Shown one piece after another: positions 50,325 through 59,368 of a stretch of DNA of 64,000 nt (positions are counted from its first letter, which is position 1; each line of letters opens with the position of its first letter). Below the pieces are notes generated by a model, which was given only the letters and a program-made list of their open reading frames with translations, was not told where the DNA came from and made no database searches. Origin of the DNA: Actinomadura barringtoniae (GTDB lineage: Bacteria > Actinomycetota > Actinomycetes > Streptosporangiales > Streptosporangiaceae); the NCBI RefSeq assembly GCF_017573505.1, contig NZ_JAGEOJ010000007.1:186001-250000 (forward strand), in the 5' to 3' direction. The translations under genes and the position numbers were made by a program.

Positions 50325-52100
50325 TCAGCCCGTGATCTTCTTGAGGTAGTCGGGGTTCGCCTTGACCCACTCGTCGACGCCCTTCTCCTCGTTGCCCTTG
50401 TACTTGTTCATGACCAGGTCCTCGAGCGGGAAGAGCTGCTGGTCGGTCATCGAGAACTTCGACAGCCACTTGGTGACCTCGGGGAAGTCCTTCTTGAACC
50501 CCTTGCGGCCGAGCATGTCGAGCTTCTCGTTCGCCCCGAAGGCGCCCTTCGGGTCGGCGAGCGGCTTGATCGGGTACTTGGTGTAGGCCCAGTGCGGCTT
50601 CCACAGCGCGACCACGACCGGCTGCTTGGTCTGCGTGGCGCGGTTGATGGAGGCCAGCATCGTCGCCGTGCTGCTGGTGACGTGCTTCCAGCCGCCGTCC
50701 TTCAGCCCGTAGTCGGGCATCACCTTGTCATTGATGATCTTGGTCTCGCCGGCGCCCGGCTCGATCCCGGTGATCTGCTTCTTGTAGCGGTCGGGGTCCT
50801 TCATCAGGTCCTCGACCGAGTTCGCCGGGTCGTCCTTGAGCACGGCCAGCTGCATGCTGGTCTTGTCGTACCAGTAGCCGAGCCGCTCAAGGTCGCTCTT
50901 GTACTTGTTGTAGTACTGGGCGTGCGTGACCGGGAGCCAGGCGTCCAGGAACAGGTCGACGTTGCCGCCGCCCAGGCCCGCGAACAGCGGCCCCGGGTCC
51001 ACCTGCTGGAGGTTCACCTTGTAGCCCTTGTCCTCCAGGGCCCTCTTCCACAGGAACGTGGCGGCGACGTCCTCGTCCCAGTTGATGTAGCCGATCGTGA
51101 TCGGCTTGCCCTTGCCGCCGCTGCCGCCGTCGTTGACGTTGATCGCGCCCGTGACGATGGCGAGGATCGCCAGCACTCCCACGGCGGGGAACGCCAGCGC
51201 CCGCTGCGGACGCCAGCTGAGCACCGCGGACGCGCCTTCACCCGCGGCGTTCTGCTCGGCGCGGCGACGCGCGGCCGGGGCGAACCGCTGCCCGAGGGCA
51301 CCGGTCATCCGGTCCAGGATGATCGCCATGATGACCACGGCCAGGCCGGACACCACGCCCTCACCGGTCTGCGCGTTGCTGATCGCCGCGTAGACCTCCT
51401 GGCCGAGGCCGGGGGCGCCGACCATGCCCGCGATGACGACCATCGAGAGCGACAGCATGATGACCTGGTTGACACCGGTCATGATCGTGGGGAGCGCGAG
51501 CGGGAGCTGCACGCCGGTCAGGACCCGGCGCGGGGGCGTGCCGAACGCCTCGGCGGCCTCCACCATCTCGGTGTCGACCTGCTGGATGCCGTGCTGGGTC
51601 ATCCGTACGCCGGGCGGGAGCGAGAAGATCAGCGTGGCGATCACGCCGGGCGTGACGCCGACCGCGAAGAACGTGACGGCCGGGACCAGGTAGACGAAGG
51701 CGGGCATCGTCTGCATGAAGTCCAGCACCGGCCGGATCACGGCGGCGAACCTCGGCCGTCTGGCCGCCGCCACCCCCGTGGGAATGGCGATCGCCAGCGC
51801 GACCACCGCCGACACCAGGACCAGCGCCAGGCTGATCATGGTGTTCTCCCACTGACCGAGCGAGTCGATCAGCAGCAGCCCGGCGAACGTCAGCACGCCG
51901 GCCGCGAGGCCGCGCAGCCACCAGCACAGGACGGCGATCAGGATCGCCATCACGATCATCGGCGGCGCGGCCAGCCAGTCGCTCAGGTGACCGACGACCG
52001 AGTTGATGATCGTCTTGATGAACGAGAAGAACGGATCCCAATGCTTGGTCATCCAGTTGACCGCGGAATCCACCCATTTGGCGAGGGGAATCTCAGGCAT
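50325..52100 (-). CDS. Glycine betaine/proline ABC transporter, fused permease and substrate-binding protein
   Basis: Fusion protein of 591 residues. An OpuAB-like permease (about 1-310, with GVAAARRPRFAAVIRPVLDFMQTMPAFVYLVP and the EAA loop VEAAEAFGTPP) continues after a membrane linker into an OpuAC-type binding domain. That domain begins ITIGYINWDED and has Trp residues suited to betaine cation-pi binding (LDAWLPVTH, LWKPHWAYTKYP). The ATP-binding gene overlaps it by 8 bp. Together they form a two-protein compatible-solute importer; osmotic control is expected from the family but no promoter evidence is seen. Confidence 0.93.
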   Translation of the reverse strand: MPEIPLAKWVDSAVNWMTKHWDPFFSFIKTIINSVVGHLSDWLAAPPMIVMAILIAVLCWWLRGLAAGVLTFAGLLLIDSLGQWENTMISLALVLVSAVVALAIAIPTGVAAARRPRFAAVIRPVLDFMQTMPAFVYLVPAVTFFAVGVTPGVIATLIFSLPPGVRMTQHGIQQVDTEMVEAAEAFGTPPRRVLTGVQLPLALPTIMTGVNQVIMLSLSMVVIAGMVGAPGLGQEVYAAISNAQTGEGVVSGLAVVIMAIILDRMTGALGQRFAPAARRRAEQNAAGEGASAVLSWRPQRALAFPAVGVLAILAIVTGAINVNDGGSGGKGKPITIGYINWDEDVAATFLWKRALEDKGYKVNLQQVDPGPLFAGLGGGNVDLFLDAWLPVTHAQYYNKYKSDLERLGYWYDKTSMQLAVLKDDPANSVEDLMKDPDRYKKQITGIEPGAGETKIINDKVMPDYGLKDGGWKHVTSSTATMLASINRATQTKQPVVVALWKPHWAYTKYPIKPLADPKGAFGANEKLDMLGRKGFKKDFPEVTKWLSKFSMTDQQLFPLEDLVMNKYKGNEEKGVDEWVKANPDYLKKITG

Positions 52101-53325
52101 CGGCCAGCACCTCCTCGTCGTCGATGGGCGGGTTCTCGCCGGTGGTGCCCGACCCGTTCCCCAGCGCCGCCAGCAGCGTGACCCGGGGGATCACGCCGAG
52201 CATGCGCCCGGACTCGTCGGCCACCACGACCGGCAGCGGGCTCTCGGCGACCGGCGTGAACAGGTCGGCCACGAGCGTGTCGGGGCTGACCGGCTCCAGG
52301 TCGGTCATCAGCAGCCCGTCCAGTGACGTGGCTCCGTCCCGTACCGCCTTGGCCGCCGCATCAGCGGACACGGCGCCCAGCAGCTTGCGATCGCGCGAGA
52401 CCACGAAAGCCCCGGACGTCTGAGCCTCCCGCATGACCTTCACGGCGGCCCGCGGGCCGCCCGTCGCCTCGACGACCGACGTCGCCTTCTCCATGACCGA
52501 GCTCGCCGTCAGCACCCTGGAACGATCCACGTCGGCCACGAACTCGGCCACGTAGTCGTTCGCCGGGTCCATCAGGATCTCTTCGGCCGTGCCGATCTGC
52601 ATGATCCGGCCGTCCCGGAGCATCGCGATCCGGTCGCCCAGCCGCATCGCCTCGTTGAGGTCGTGCGTGATGAAGACGATCGTCTTGCCCAGATCGTTCT
52701 GGAGCTCCAGCAACAGCTCCTGCATCTCCCGCCGGATGAGCGGGTCCAAGGCGCTGAACGCCTCGTCCATCAGCAGGATGTCGGTGCCGGCCACAAGCGC
52801 GCGGGCAATGCCCACCCGCTGCTGCATGCCGCCCGACAGTTCGCTCGGGAAACGTTCTTCCCAGCCCTCAAGTCCCACGAGCTTCAGGAACTCACGGGCC
52901 TTGGTCAGCCGTTCCTCCTTCGGAACGTCCTGAATCTCAAGTGCATATGCGGCGTTGTCCAGCACGGTCCGGTGCGGGAACAACGCGAAGTGCTGGAACA
53001 CCATGCTGACCTTCTGCTGGCGAACCTCCAGCAGGGCCTTGCCGCTCAGCTTCGTGATATCGGTGCCGTCCAGCTCGATCGAGCCCGAGGTGGGCTCGAG
53101 CAGGCCGTTCAGCATGCGAATCAACGTCGACTTACCAGACCCCGAGAGGCCCATCACGACGAAGATCTCACCCTGCTCGACCTCGAACGACACATCGACG
53201 ACCGCCGGCATGACCCCGATGGCCCGCACTTCCTTGGCCGACGCACCGGCCTGAAGTTTTCGCTGAGCCTCGCCCGTCTTCCGGCCGAACAACTTGTAGA
53301 CGCTTTGCGCGCGCAGTATGGACAC
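52093..53325 (-). CDS. Glycine betaine/proline ABC transporter ATPase with CBS domains
   Basis: OpuAA/ProV-type ATPase of 410 residues: Walker A GLSGSGKST, Q-loop FQHFALFPHRTV, signature LSGGMQQRVGIARAL, Walker B LLMDEAFSALDP. Two C-terminal CBS domains (about 280-395) serve in ionic-strength sensing in OpuA. GTG 53325 with AAAGGAGA upstream; the longer reading has no homology. The fused permease/binding protein gene follows with overlap. Confidence 0.94.
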   Translation of the reverse strand: MSILRAQSVYKLFGRKTGEAQRKLQAGASAKEVRAIGVMPAVVDVSFEVEQGEIFVVMGLSGSGKSTLIRMLNGLLEPTSGSIELDGTDITKLSGKALLEVRQQKVSMVFQHFALFPHRTVLDNAAYALEIQDVPKEERLTKAREFLKLVGLEGWEERFPSELSGGMQQRVGIARALVAGTDILLMDEAFSALDPLIRREMQELLLELQNDLGKTIVFITHDLNEAMRLGDRIAMLRDGRIMQIGTAEEILMDPANDYVAEFVADVDRSRVLTASSVMEKATSVVEATGGPRAAVKVMREAQTSGAFVVSRDRKLLGAVSADAAAKAVRDGATSLDGLLMTDLEPVSPDTLVADLFTPVAESPLPVVVADESGRMLGVIPRVTLLAALGNGSGTTGENPPIDDEEVLADA

Positions 53326-53539
53326 GGTCTCCTTTCGGGTTCCACGTACACAACGTGCGCGCGGAAACATCGTCGGTCCCTGTCCACGTTCAGCAGTGAC
53401 GTACTTCACCTAAAGAAGCCGTCAACCAAACGCAAACGGTCTGCGTCAGCCGAAGTTACCTGCGTTCACCAGATGTTTCATCTTTTGGTGATCCGCGTCA
53501 CTCACCGTGATCACAGAGCCCGACGCCGAATACCCGCAG

Positions 53540-54115
53540 TCACACCTTCGTGCGATGGAAGTTCAGGAAAGACCTCGACGGCGTAGGTCCACGCTGGTCC
53601 TGATACCGCGACCCGTACTTCGCCGACCCGTACGGGTACTCCGCCGGCGAGCTGGTCCGGAACAGGCACATCTGCCCGATCTTCATCCCCGGCCACAGCT
53701 TGATCGGCAAGGTGGCGACGTTGGAAAGCTCCAGCGTTACGTGCCCGTTGAACCCCGGGTCGATCCACCCCGCCGTCGAGTGCGTGAGCAGCCCCAGCCG
53801 CCCCAGCGAACTCTTCCCTTCCAACCTCGCCGCCAAATCATCGGGCAGCGCGAACACCTCATAAGTAGAGGCCAGCACGAACTCCCCGGGATGCAGCACG
53901 AACGCCTCGTCCGCCTCCACCTCCACCAGCCGCGTCAGATCGCTCTGCTCGACAGCAGGATCGATGTGCGGATACTTGTGGTTCTCGAAGACCCGGAAGT
54001 ACCGGTCAAGCCTCACGTCCACACTGGACGGCTGGACCATGCTCGGCTCGAGCGGGTCGATCTTCACCCGCCCGGACTCGAGCTCGGACCTGATGTCGCG
54101 ATCGGAGAGCAGCAC
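53540..54115 (-). CDS. dcd: dCTP deaminase
   Basis: Enzyme of 191 residues that deaminates dCTP to dUTP, or to dUMP in bifunctional actinobacterial forms. It starts MLLSDRDIRSELESGRVKIDP and has the family core MVQPSSVDVRLDRYFRVFENHKYPHIDP. The catalytic motif is HSTAGWIDPGFNGHVTLEL. GTG 54115 is set by this conserved N-terminus. tRNA-Gly lies 96 bp upstream on the other strand. Confidence 0.96.
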   Translation of the reverse strand: MLLSDRDIRSELESGRVKIDPLEPSMVQPSSVDVRLDRYFRVFENHKYPHIDPAVEQSDLTRLVEVEADEAFVLHPGEFVLASTYEVFALPDDLAARLEGKSSLGRLGLLTHSTAGWIDPGFNGHVTLELSNVATLPIKLWPGMKIGQMCLFRTSSPAEYPYGSAKYGSRYQDQRGPTPSRSFLNFHRTKV

Positions 54116-54211
54116 GTCAGAAACGCTACCGCCTCCCCACCCACCCCGCGTCCCGCCCACGCGGTAACGCCGATCCGGTACGATGTCCGAACGACCGCTC
54201 AGAGCGGCCGC

Positions 54212-54285
54212 GCGAGTGTAGTTCAATGGCAGAACTCCAGCTTCCCAAGCTGGTAGCGCGGGTTCGATTCCCGTCACTCGCTCCA
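54212..54285 (+). tRNA. tRNA-Gly (CCC anticodon), CCA encoded
   Basis: Acceptor arms GCGAGTG/CACTCGC, D arm around TAGTTCAATGGCAGA, anticodon stem CCAGC/GCTGG with loop TTCCCAA (anticodon CCC), and T arm with GGTTCGATTCC. A T discriminator and encoded CCA follow. All four arms fold. Confidence 0.95.
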
Positions 54286-54465
54286 CCAAGAAGGCCAGGC
54301 CAGGGACAAGCCCCCCAACCTGGGCCGTTTTCGTTCTCAGCGTCTCTACCCCCGCGTGCAATGAGACGGCCAGAACCCGTCCGTCGCTAAGTGCAGGTCT
54401 CGTCGGGGCCGGGGGAAGAACAAGCGGCTACGCGGCTAGCCGGACGACCATGGATACTGAGCCGC

Positions 54466-54744
54466 ATGGTGAAGGACACGGCCACCGATGCGAGTCTGCC
54501 GCACACCAGATGGGCTCTGGTCAGCTACCGCGACTCCGATGAGTTCCTGAACGACGAGACGCCCATCACCAGGGAGCAGCTCACCCAGGTCTGGACCTTT
54601 TTCGATCATGGTGACGATGAGTGGATGCAGCGTGGCTGCTACCCGGTCACCTCAGGCAACTGGCCCCGTCTGCAAGAAATCCTGCGCTGCGGCCCGCCCC
54701 AGCCTGGACTCAGCTACTTCGTCGAGGCCTTCGCCGCCGGCTAA
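54466..54744 (+). CDS. Small hypothetical protein
   Basis: Acidic 92-residue protein with no recognised domain: MVKDTATDASLPHTRWALVS, then WTFFDHGDDEWMQRGCYPVT. Single Cys pair far apart. ATG 54466 is chosen as a compact start; the frame is open further upstream. It is preceded by 180 bp with no features beyond the tRNA end. Confidence 0.55.
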   Translation: MVKDTATDASLPHTRWALVSYRDSDEFLNDETPITREQLTQVWTFFDHGDDEWMQRGCYPVTSGNWPRLQEILRCGPPQPGLSYFVEAFAAG

Positions 54745-54800
54745 CCAATGCAGGCCCCGGCACACCAATCAGCTCAACCGCGTACTTCGAGGGCGGGCTA

Positions 54801-55133
54801 CTACTTGGAAGTCAAGGGTTCGTAGTCGTCCAAGGACAGGTGGAACTCAGCACCGCGTTGCGAGGGCTGCCACCCTCTGCTCAGCCCGAGGTCGATCGCA
54901 GCTGCCACCGTACGCGGGAGAACTTTGCCAGCGGGCTCGTGGAGCAGGTTGCCCGGGTGAGCACAAGGAAGGGTGACCACAAGCCGAGCCCCTGATGGTT
55001 CGACGCGTTCCACCACGAAGGTCAGTGGAGTCCAGCCCATGCTCTGACAGTACGTCGGGCGACCACGCACCTTCCATCGGTACTCGATCGAATCGACCGT
55101 GATCCGTCGTGTCCCCTTCTTGGCCAGCGTCAA
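54801..55133 (-). CDS. Conserved hypothetical actinobacterial protein
   Basis: Protein of 110 residues starting MTLAKKGTRRITVDSIEYRWKVR and ending with an LPRTVAAAIDLGLSRGW helix. I recognise this as a common Streptomyces-type family of unknown function, probably a beta-sheet domain with a C-terminal helix. TTG 55133 has GGAG five bases upstream and gives the family N-terminus. Confidence 0.72.
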   Translation of the reverse strand: MTLAKKGTRRITVDSIEYRWKVRGRPTYCQSMGWTPLTFVVERVEPSGARLVVTLPCAHPGNLLHEPAGKVLPRTVAAAIDLGLSRGWQPSQRGAEFHLSLDDYEPLTSK

Positions 55134-55186
55134 CGGGTCTCCAGCACCTCTTCGATTCCTTCCCCTTACCGTACGCGGCTCGGCCC

Positions 55187-55555
55187 TCAACCGTCCTGGG
55201 GGGCTCGTGGCGGGATCTGCCCACCGAGGGTGGGCATGTCCATGAACAGGGTCGCGACCGCTAGGAGATTGATCAATGAACCCGTCGCTCGGCCACGCAG
55301 ACCTCGGTGACGGGCCAGTCGCAGCGTGGTCACTGCCGCCGGGGCGACGGTGGTCAGGGCACTGGCGACTCCGGGAGAGTATTCGCGCCAGCGCACCACC
55401 GGGAGCAGTAGGGCCGCGTGGGAGGCCAGGTAGAAACGGTGGGTGGTCGTACCACCGAAGCGATCTGAAGCCCACTGGGGAAAGCGCGGGAACTCCTCCA
55501 CGCAGTGCAGCCACACGGCAGCGGTGAGGGGAAGATAGCGGCGGTCGCGGCACAT
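55187..55555 (-). CDS. HXXEE-domain membrane protein
   Basis: Membrane protein of 122 residues with the signature HCVEE in LTAAVWLHCVEEFPRFP, then about three further hydrophobic segments. HXXEE proteins are small membrane proteins of unknown function. ATG 55555 has AGGAGG about 9 bases upstream. It lies 53 bp upstream of the 110-residue hypothetical gene on the same strand. Confidence 0.72.
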   Translation of the reverse strand: MCRDRRYLPLTAAVWLHCVEEFPRFPQWASDRFGGTTTHRFYLASHAALLLPVVRWREYSPGVASALTTVAPAAVTTLRLARHRGLRGRATGSLINLLAVATLFMDMPTLGGQIPPRAPQDG

Positions 55556-55737
55556 GGACGTACCTCCTCGCGAGGGCGGATCAGCCAGATAGCGATGGCG
55601 CGGAGCCCGATGAGTTTCGAGGGGACCGGCGGTCTGAACGTGTGTGAGTGACCGACCACTGAGCACGAATGGTGGACGCGGGCTTACGGCTGTGCCGGGG
55701 GCGTCCCGGCGCGTGAGGAAGCACACGGAGGCATAGG

Positions 55738-56295
55738 ATGCGGAAGCTGATTCTGGGGTTTTACGTCTCGCTGGACGGTAAGAGCGCGGACGGGGACAAC
55801 GGCATCCGGGACGTCATGATGAGCATCGACGACCCGGAGCAGGAGAAGTACTTCGTCGAGCGGCTGTGGGACGCCGGGGAGTTCATCATGGGCCGCAACA
55901 CCTGGGAGATCCTGGCCGGGTTCTGGCCGACCTCCGACCACCCGTCGGCCAAGGCGATGAACGAGATCCCCAAGGTGGTGTTCTCCCGCACGCTCAAGAG
56001 CGCCGATGAGTGGCCCGAGACCCGCATCGCAGGTGGCGACACGGCAGAGGAGATCGCCAAGCTCAAGGCCGAGCCCGGCAAGGCCCTCTGTGCCGTGGGC
56101 GGCACCGCGTTCATGCACTCGCTGATCAAGCTCGGCGTGGTCGACGAGTACCGGCTGTGGGTGCTGCCCGCCGTCACCGGCAAGGGCGCGCCGCTGTTCC
56201 CCGAGCTGGACCAGGCCGTGAACCTGCGCCTGGTGAAGAGCACGGCCTTCCCGTCCGGGATCCTCGAACTGATCTACGAGCCGGCCGGCAGGTAG
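55738..56295 (+). CDS. Dihydrofolate reductase-fold (RibD C-terminal-like) protein
   Basis: Protein of 185 residues with the DHFR/RibD-C fold: KLILGFYVSLDGKSAD, FIMGRNTWE, VVFSRTL, a cofactor loop AVGGTAFMHSLIKLG and the last LRLVKSTAFPSGILELIYE strands. This YyaP/YwjB-like group is usually NADPH-binding but not true DHFR; reaction unknown. GGAGG lies before ATG. Confidence 0.9.
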   Translation: MRKLILGFYVSLDGKSADGDNGIRDVMMSIDDPEQEKYFVERLWDAGEFIMGRNTWEILAGFWPTSDHPSAKAMNEIPKVVFSRTLKSADEWPETRIAGGDTAEEIAKLKAEPGKALCAVGGTAFMHSLIKLGVVDEYRLWVLPAVTGKGAPLFPELDQAVNLRLVKSTAFPSGILELIYEPAGR

Positions 56296-56318
56296 AACGC
56301 ACCGGGCCCGTTCGGGAG

Positions 56319-56702
56319 TCAGGCCTTGGCGCGCTGCTCTTTGAGGCGGAGCTCCTCTTTGCGGACTTCGGCCTGGATGGCTTGCTCGCGTTCCAGCCAG
56401 TCGGGGTTTTCGGCCTTCAGGGACTCGATCTCGGCCGTGGTGAGGGGGCCCGTGATGCCGGCGCGGGCCAGGCCTGAGGCGGAGACGCGGAGCTTGGCGG
56501 CGATGATCTGGCGGGGGTGCGGGCCCTCGCGGCGCAGGTCGGCGAGCCACGCGGGCGGGTTGGCCTGGAGCGCGTTCAGCTCGTCGCGGGAGACCGGGCC
56601 CTCCTGGAACTCGGCGGGCGCTGCCGACAGCAGGATCCCCAGCTTCTTGGCCGCGGTCACGGGCTTCATGGTCTGCGGGGTCTTGCCCTTGGACGAGCTC
56701 AT
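56319..56702 (-). CDS. DUF5997 family protein
   Basis: Protein of 127 residues, basic, with TMKPVTAAKKLGILLSAAPAEFQ, LNALQANPPAWLADLRREGPHPR and a charged C-terminal helix. This pattern is the DUF5997 family, typically encoded beside a free-standing LysR substrate-binding domain, as is the case here (divergent, 44 bp apart). It looks like a helical protein that may bind nucleic acid or the partner; function unknown. Confidence 0.85.
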   Translation of the reverse strand: MSSSKGKTPQTMKPVTAAKKLGILLSAAPAEFQEGPVSRDELNALQANPPAWLADLRREGPHPRQIIAAKLRVSASGLARAGITGPLTTAEIESLKAENPDWLEREQAIQAEVRKEELRLKEQRAKA

Positions 56703-56746
56703 GACCTCAAGGGTAGCTAGGAACCGGCCATGGCTAGGCTGAGGAG

Positions 56747-57430
56747 GTGACCAATGGTGAGTTCCGGCTGGCCTACGTACCAGGGGTAACGCCCGGGAAA
56801 TGGGCTGGGGTGTGGGCCGAGCGAGTGCGGGAAGTGCCGCTTCAGCTGGTGCAGACGCCCGCCGCCGAGGTCGTTCCCCTGCTGCGGGACGGCGGTGTGG
56901 ACGCGGCGTTCGTACGCCTGCCCGTCGACCGCGAGGCCCTCCACGTGATCCCGCTGTACGTGGAGGCGACCGTGGTGGTCGTGCCGAAGGATCATGTGGT
57001 CGCCGCAGCGGAGGAGATCGAGCTCGCCGACCTCGCCGACGAGGACGTGTTCGAGCCGTTCGACGAGGTCCTGGTCTGGGACGCCCGCCCCGGACAGCCT
57101 GCCTTCACTCGCCCTGAGGACACCGCCGCCGCGATCGAGCTGGTGGCGTCGGGGACCGGTGTCCTCCTGCTCCCGCAGTCTCTGGCCCGCCTGCACCACC
57201 GCACAGACCTCACCTATCGCGCTGTGACCGACGCCCCTCAATCGCAGATCGGCCTGGCCTGGCTCGACGTCGAGACGACCGACCTCATGGAGGAACTGAT
57301 CGGCATCGTCCGCGGCCGTACACCCAACAGCACCCGCGGCCGCAACCCCCAGCAACAGCCCGCCCGCAAAAAGCCACAGCAACAGCGCCCCACCCCCAAA
57401 CGCCGCCGCCAACCCCGCCGCCGCCCCTGA
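56747..57430 (+). CDS. Free-standing LysR substrate-binding domain with basic tail
   Basis: Protein of 227 residues: a periplasmic-binding-like LysR effector domain (FRLAYVPGVTPGKW to about 190) with no HTH, followed by a 40-residue tail rich in Arg, Pro and Gln. It is paired with DUF5997, as in other actinobacteria. GTG 56747 is the only in-frame start after a TAG. The SD-like GAGGAG abuts it directly, so a leaderless or near-leaderless mRNA is likely. The lack of HTH means it must act with a partner or through the basic tail. Confidence 0.82.
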   Translation: MTNGEFRLAYVPGVTPGKWAGVWAERVREVPLQLVQTPAAEVVPLLRDGGVDAAFVRLPVDREALHVIPLYVEATVVVVPKDHVVAAAEEIELADLADEDVFEPFDEVLVWDARPGQPAFTRPEDTAAAIELVASGTGVLLLPQSLARLHHRTDLTYRAVTDAPQSQIGLAWLDVETTDLMEELIGIVRGRTPNSTRGRNPQQQPARKKPQQQRPTPKRRRQPRRRP

Positions 57431-57431
57431 C

Positions 57432-57929
57432 ATGGGAAGCGACGCCGCGCGTAGCCGTTTCCAGGTCACGTTGAGGCGGACTGATCTGCCCCCGGCAGGC
57501 GTACGCGAGGTCGTCCCTAGTGATGCCCCCGCCCTGGGCCCGCTCATGTGGAATGCCTACCGAGGGACCCCAGACGAGGAGGACGCAGGTAGCCCCGAAG
57601 GTGCCGCACGCGAGGTACTACTCACGCTGAACGGCGAGTACGGGACCTTTCTGCCTGACGCGTCGTTCCTCATCGAGGACGGCGGCCGCCCCGTGGCCGC
57701 GGCGCTGGTCACGATCGACCGCGGTCTTCCACTCCTCGCGTTCCTCTTCACCGCGCAGTCGCATGGAGGGCGAGGGCTCGGGCGCACGCTGGTCGAGGCG
57801 GTCATGCACGCGCTGGCCCTTCAGGGACACGACACGCTGACCCTCGCAGTGACCCGGCGCAATCACCGTGCGCGGCATCTCTACAAGAGCCTCGGCTTCA
57901 CCGAGGCTCCCGTGCCTGACAGCACGTGA
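57432..57929 (+). CDS. GNAT acetyltransferase
   Basis: Protein of 165 residues with an acetyl-CoA site GGRGLGRTLVEAVMHAL and a late NHRARHLYKSLGFTEA motif. It starts one base after the preceding gene's stop, so it is probably co-transcribed with it. Substrate unknown; a small-molecule or N-terminal acetyltransferase. Confidence 0.88.
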   Translation: MGSDAARSRFQVTLRRTDLPPAGVREVVPSDAPALGPLMWNAYRGTPDEEDAGSPEGAAREVLLTLNGEYGTFLPDASFLIEDGGRPVAAALVTIDRGLPLLAFLFTAQSHGGRGLGRTLVEAVMHALALQGHDTLTLAVTRRNHRARHLYKSLGFTEAPVPDST

Positions 57930-57948
57930 TCAGCCTTTCGTCCGTCGG

Positions 57949-58491
57949 CTAGCCCTTGGGGAGGGGCTTCCAGTCCTGAGCCAAGAGCCCTAGCACCACC
58001 TCGTCAAGGAATTCGCCCAACACCCAAGCCGAGGAGCGCAGGACGCCCTCGCGGACGAAGCCGTTGCGCTCGGCGGAACGCAGCATCGCGTAGTTGTCCG
58101 CGAGCGTCTCGATCTGCAGACGCTGCAATCCGCGTACGACAAAGCCGTAGTGGCACAGGACCGCGACCACATCGGTGCCGTAGCCCTTGCCACGGCAGGA
58201 CGGCAGCAGCCCCAGGCCGATGTGCGCGGCCCGGTTGTGGTTGTCGATGCCCCACAACGTCGCGGTCCCCACCAGCGCGCCGCCGTCCAGCTCGACCACG
58301 GAGAACGGGACCTTGCCCTCCGCCGAGTCGTCCACCACGAGCCGCGAGTCCTTCGAGCCCGGCGAGATCGGCCGCCAGGGACCGCCTTCGGCGCGCGAGG
58401 AGTTCACCACGTCGTCGTAGAGCTCGGTCCGCAGGACCGGAATGTCTTCCTCATGCCGAGCCCTCAGCGCGACTTTGCTGCCTGTAAGCAT
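57949..58491 (-). CDS. GNAT acetyltransferase (RimJ/RimL-like)
   Basis: Protein of 180 residues with LTGSKVALRARHEEDIPVLRTELYDD, AHIGLGLLPSCRGKGYGTDVVAVLCHYGF and a C-terminal AMLRSAERNGFVREGVLR motif, as in RimJ/RimL and related acetyltransferases acting on protein N-termini or small amines. Convergent with the other GNAT gene (19 bp). Confidence 0.9.
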   Translation of the reverse strand: MLTGSKVALRARHEEDIPVLRTELYDDVVNSSRAEGGPWRPISPGSKDSRLVVDDSAEGKVPFSVVELDGGALVGTATLWGIDNHNRAAHIGLGLLPSCRGKGYGTDVVAVLCHYGFVVRGLQRLQIETLADNYAMLRSAERNGFVREGVLRSSAWVLGEFLDEVVLGLLAQDWKPLPKG

Positions 58492-58562
58492 GCGAAATTC
58501 CTATCCGACCCTCCTGGCCTGCGCCAACCGAGATACCGAGTGGTCCCAATGGGGCTCGGTGC

Positions 58563-59279
58563 TCAGCGGCGGGCGGTGAACATGGCGTAGATGGTGGCGC
58601 CTACTGCTACGGGGCCGGTCAGGAGGTAGGCGATCCCGCTGACTAGGGCGAGTCTTTGTGCGACCGCCAGGAGAGACACCAAGGCGAAGGGCGCCACGGC
58701 CAAGGCCACGTTCTTGTGGCCCGTGAAGCCCAGCATTAGCGGCGCAGAGGCCAGGGCCAGGCCGGATGCCAGGGCTACTACGCGGCCCACGGCCTGGCCG
58801 TGCAGGGCCTCGTGGGTCGGCTCGAAGACCAGGGCTACGTTGAGCCCGCCTATGAGCAGGTAGGTACCGGCGACCATGACCACGGTGAACGCCGCGACGG
58901 TGACCGGGATGATCGGCGTTCCTGGGACGAGGACCGCGCGTACGGCCACTGCTGTGGCGACCGGGACCAGGATCACGCAGGGATAGAGGGCCACGTCGCG
59001 GGCGTAGGTTCCCGGCAGGACCAGCAGTACGGGGATCAGGGCCGTAGCGAGGATGGCGAGGGCGGGGCCGCGTTCACCTGCCAGCTGGAGCAGCAGCGCG
59101 CCGACGGCCACGACCAGGCAGCCCAGGTAGACGACCACGCGGTCAGACTGCAGGGGATGCGCGGCGGTCGGGCCGGGCTGACTGAACCAGCCGTACGTGC
59201 CGACAAGGAACATCCCGCCGCCCACCAGCACGGCGACACAGGCGAGGACGGTCATCGAGCGCTTCGCTGTCGTCTGCAC
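58563..59279 (-). CDS. Multi-pass membrane protein of unknown function
   Basis: Protein of 238 residues with about seven or eight membrane segments and no recognisable motif. GTG 59279 has AGGAAG about 9 bases upstream; an ATG eight codons later is also possible. It is not part of a visible operon; trpS lies 90 bp upstream on the same strand. Confidence 0.72.
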   Translation of the reverse strand: MQTTAKRSMTVLACVAVLVGGGMFLVGTYGWFSQPGPTAAHPLQSDRVVVYLGCLVVAVGALLLQLAGERGPALAILATALIPVLLVLPGTYARDVALYPCVILVPVATAVAVRAVLVPGTPIIPVTVAAFTVVMVAGTYLLIGGLNVALVFEPTHEALHGQAVGRVVALASGLALASAPLMLGFTGHKNVALAVAPFALVSLLAVAQRLALVSGIAYLLTGPVAVGATIYAMFTARR

Positions 59280-59368
59280 ATCCCGGCTTCCTGGTGGGCG
59301 ACCGGTGTTCGGGCTGGGCTTCTTGTCAGTGTGAGTGACGGTTCTGCGGGTGGCTAGGCTCCCGCCGG

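Noticed and set aside
54212..54285. tRNA-Gly as an integration site of a mobile element
   Set aside because: No integrase, no direct repeat of the tRNA 3' end and no change in base composition downstream.
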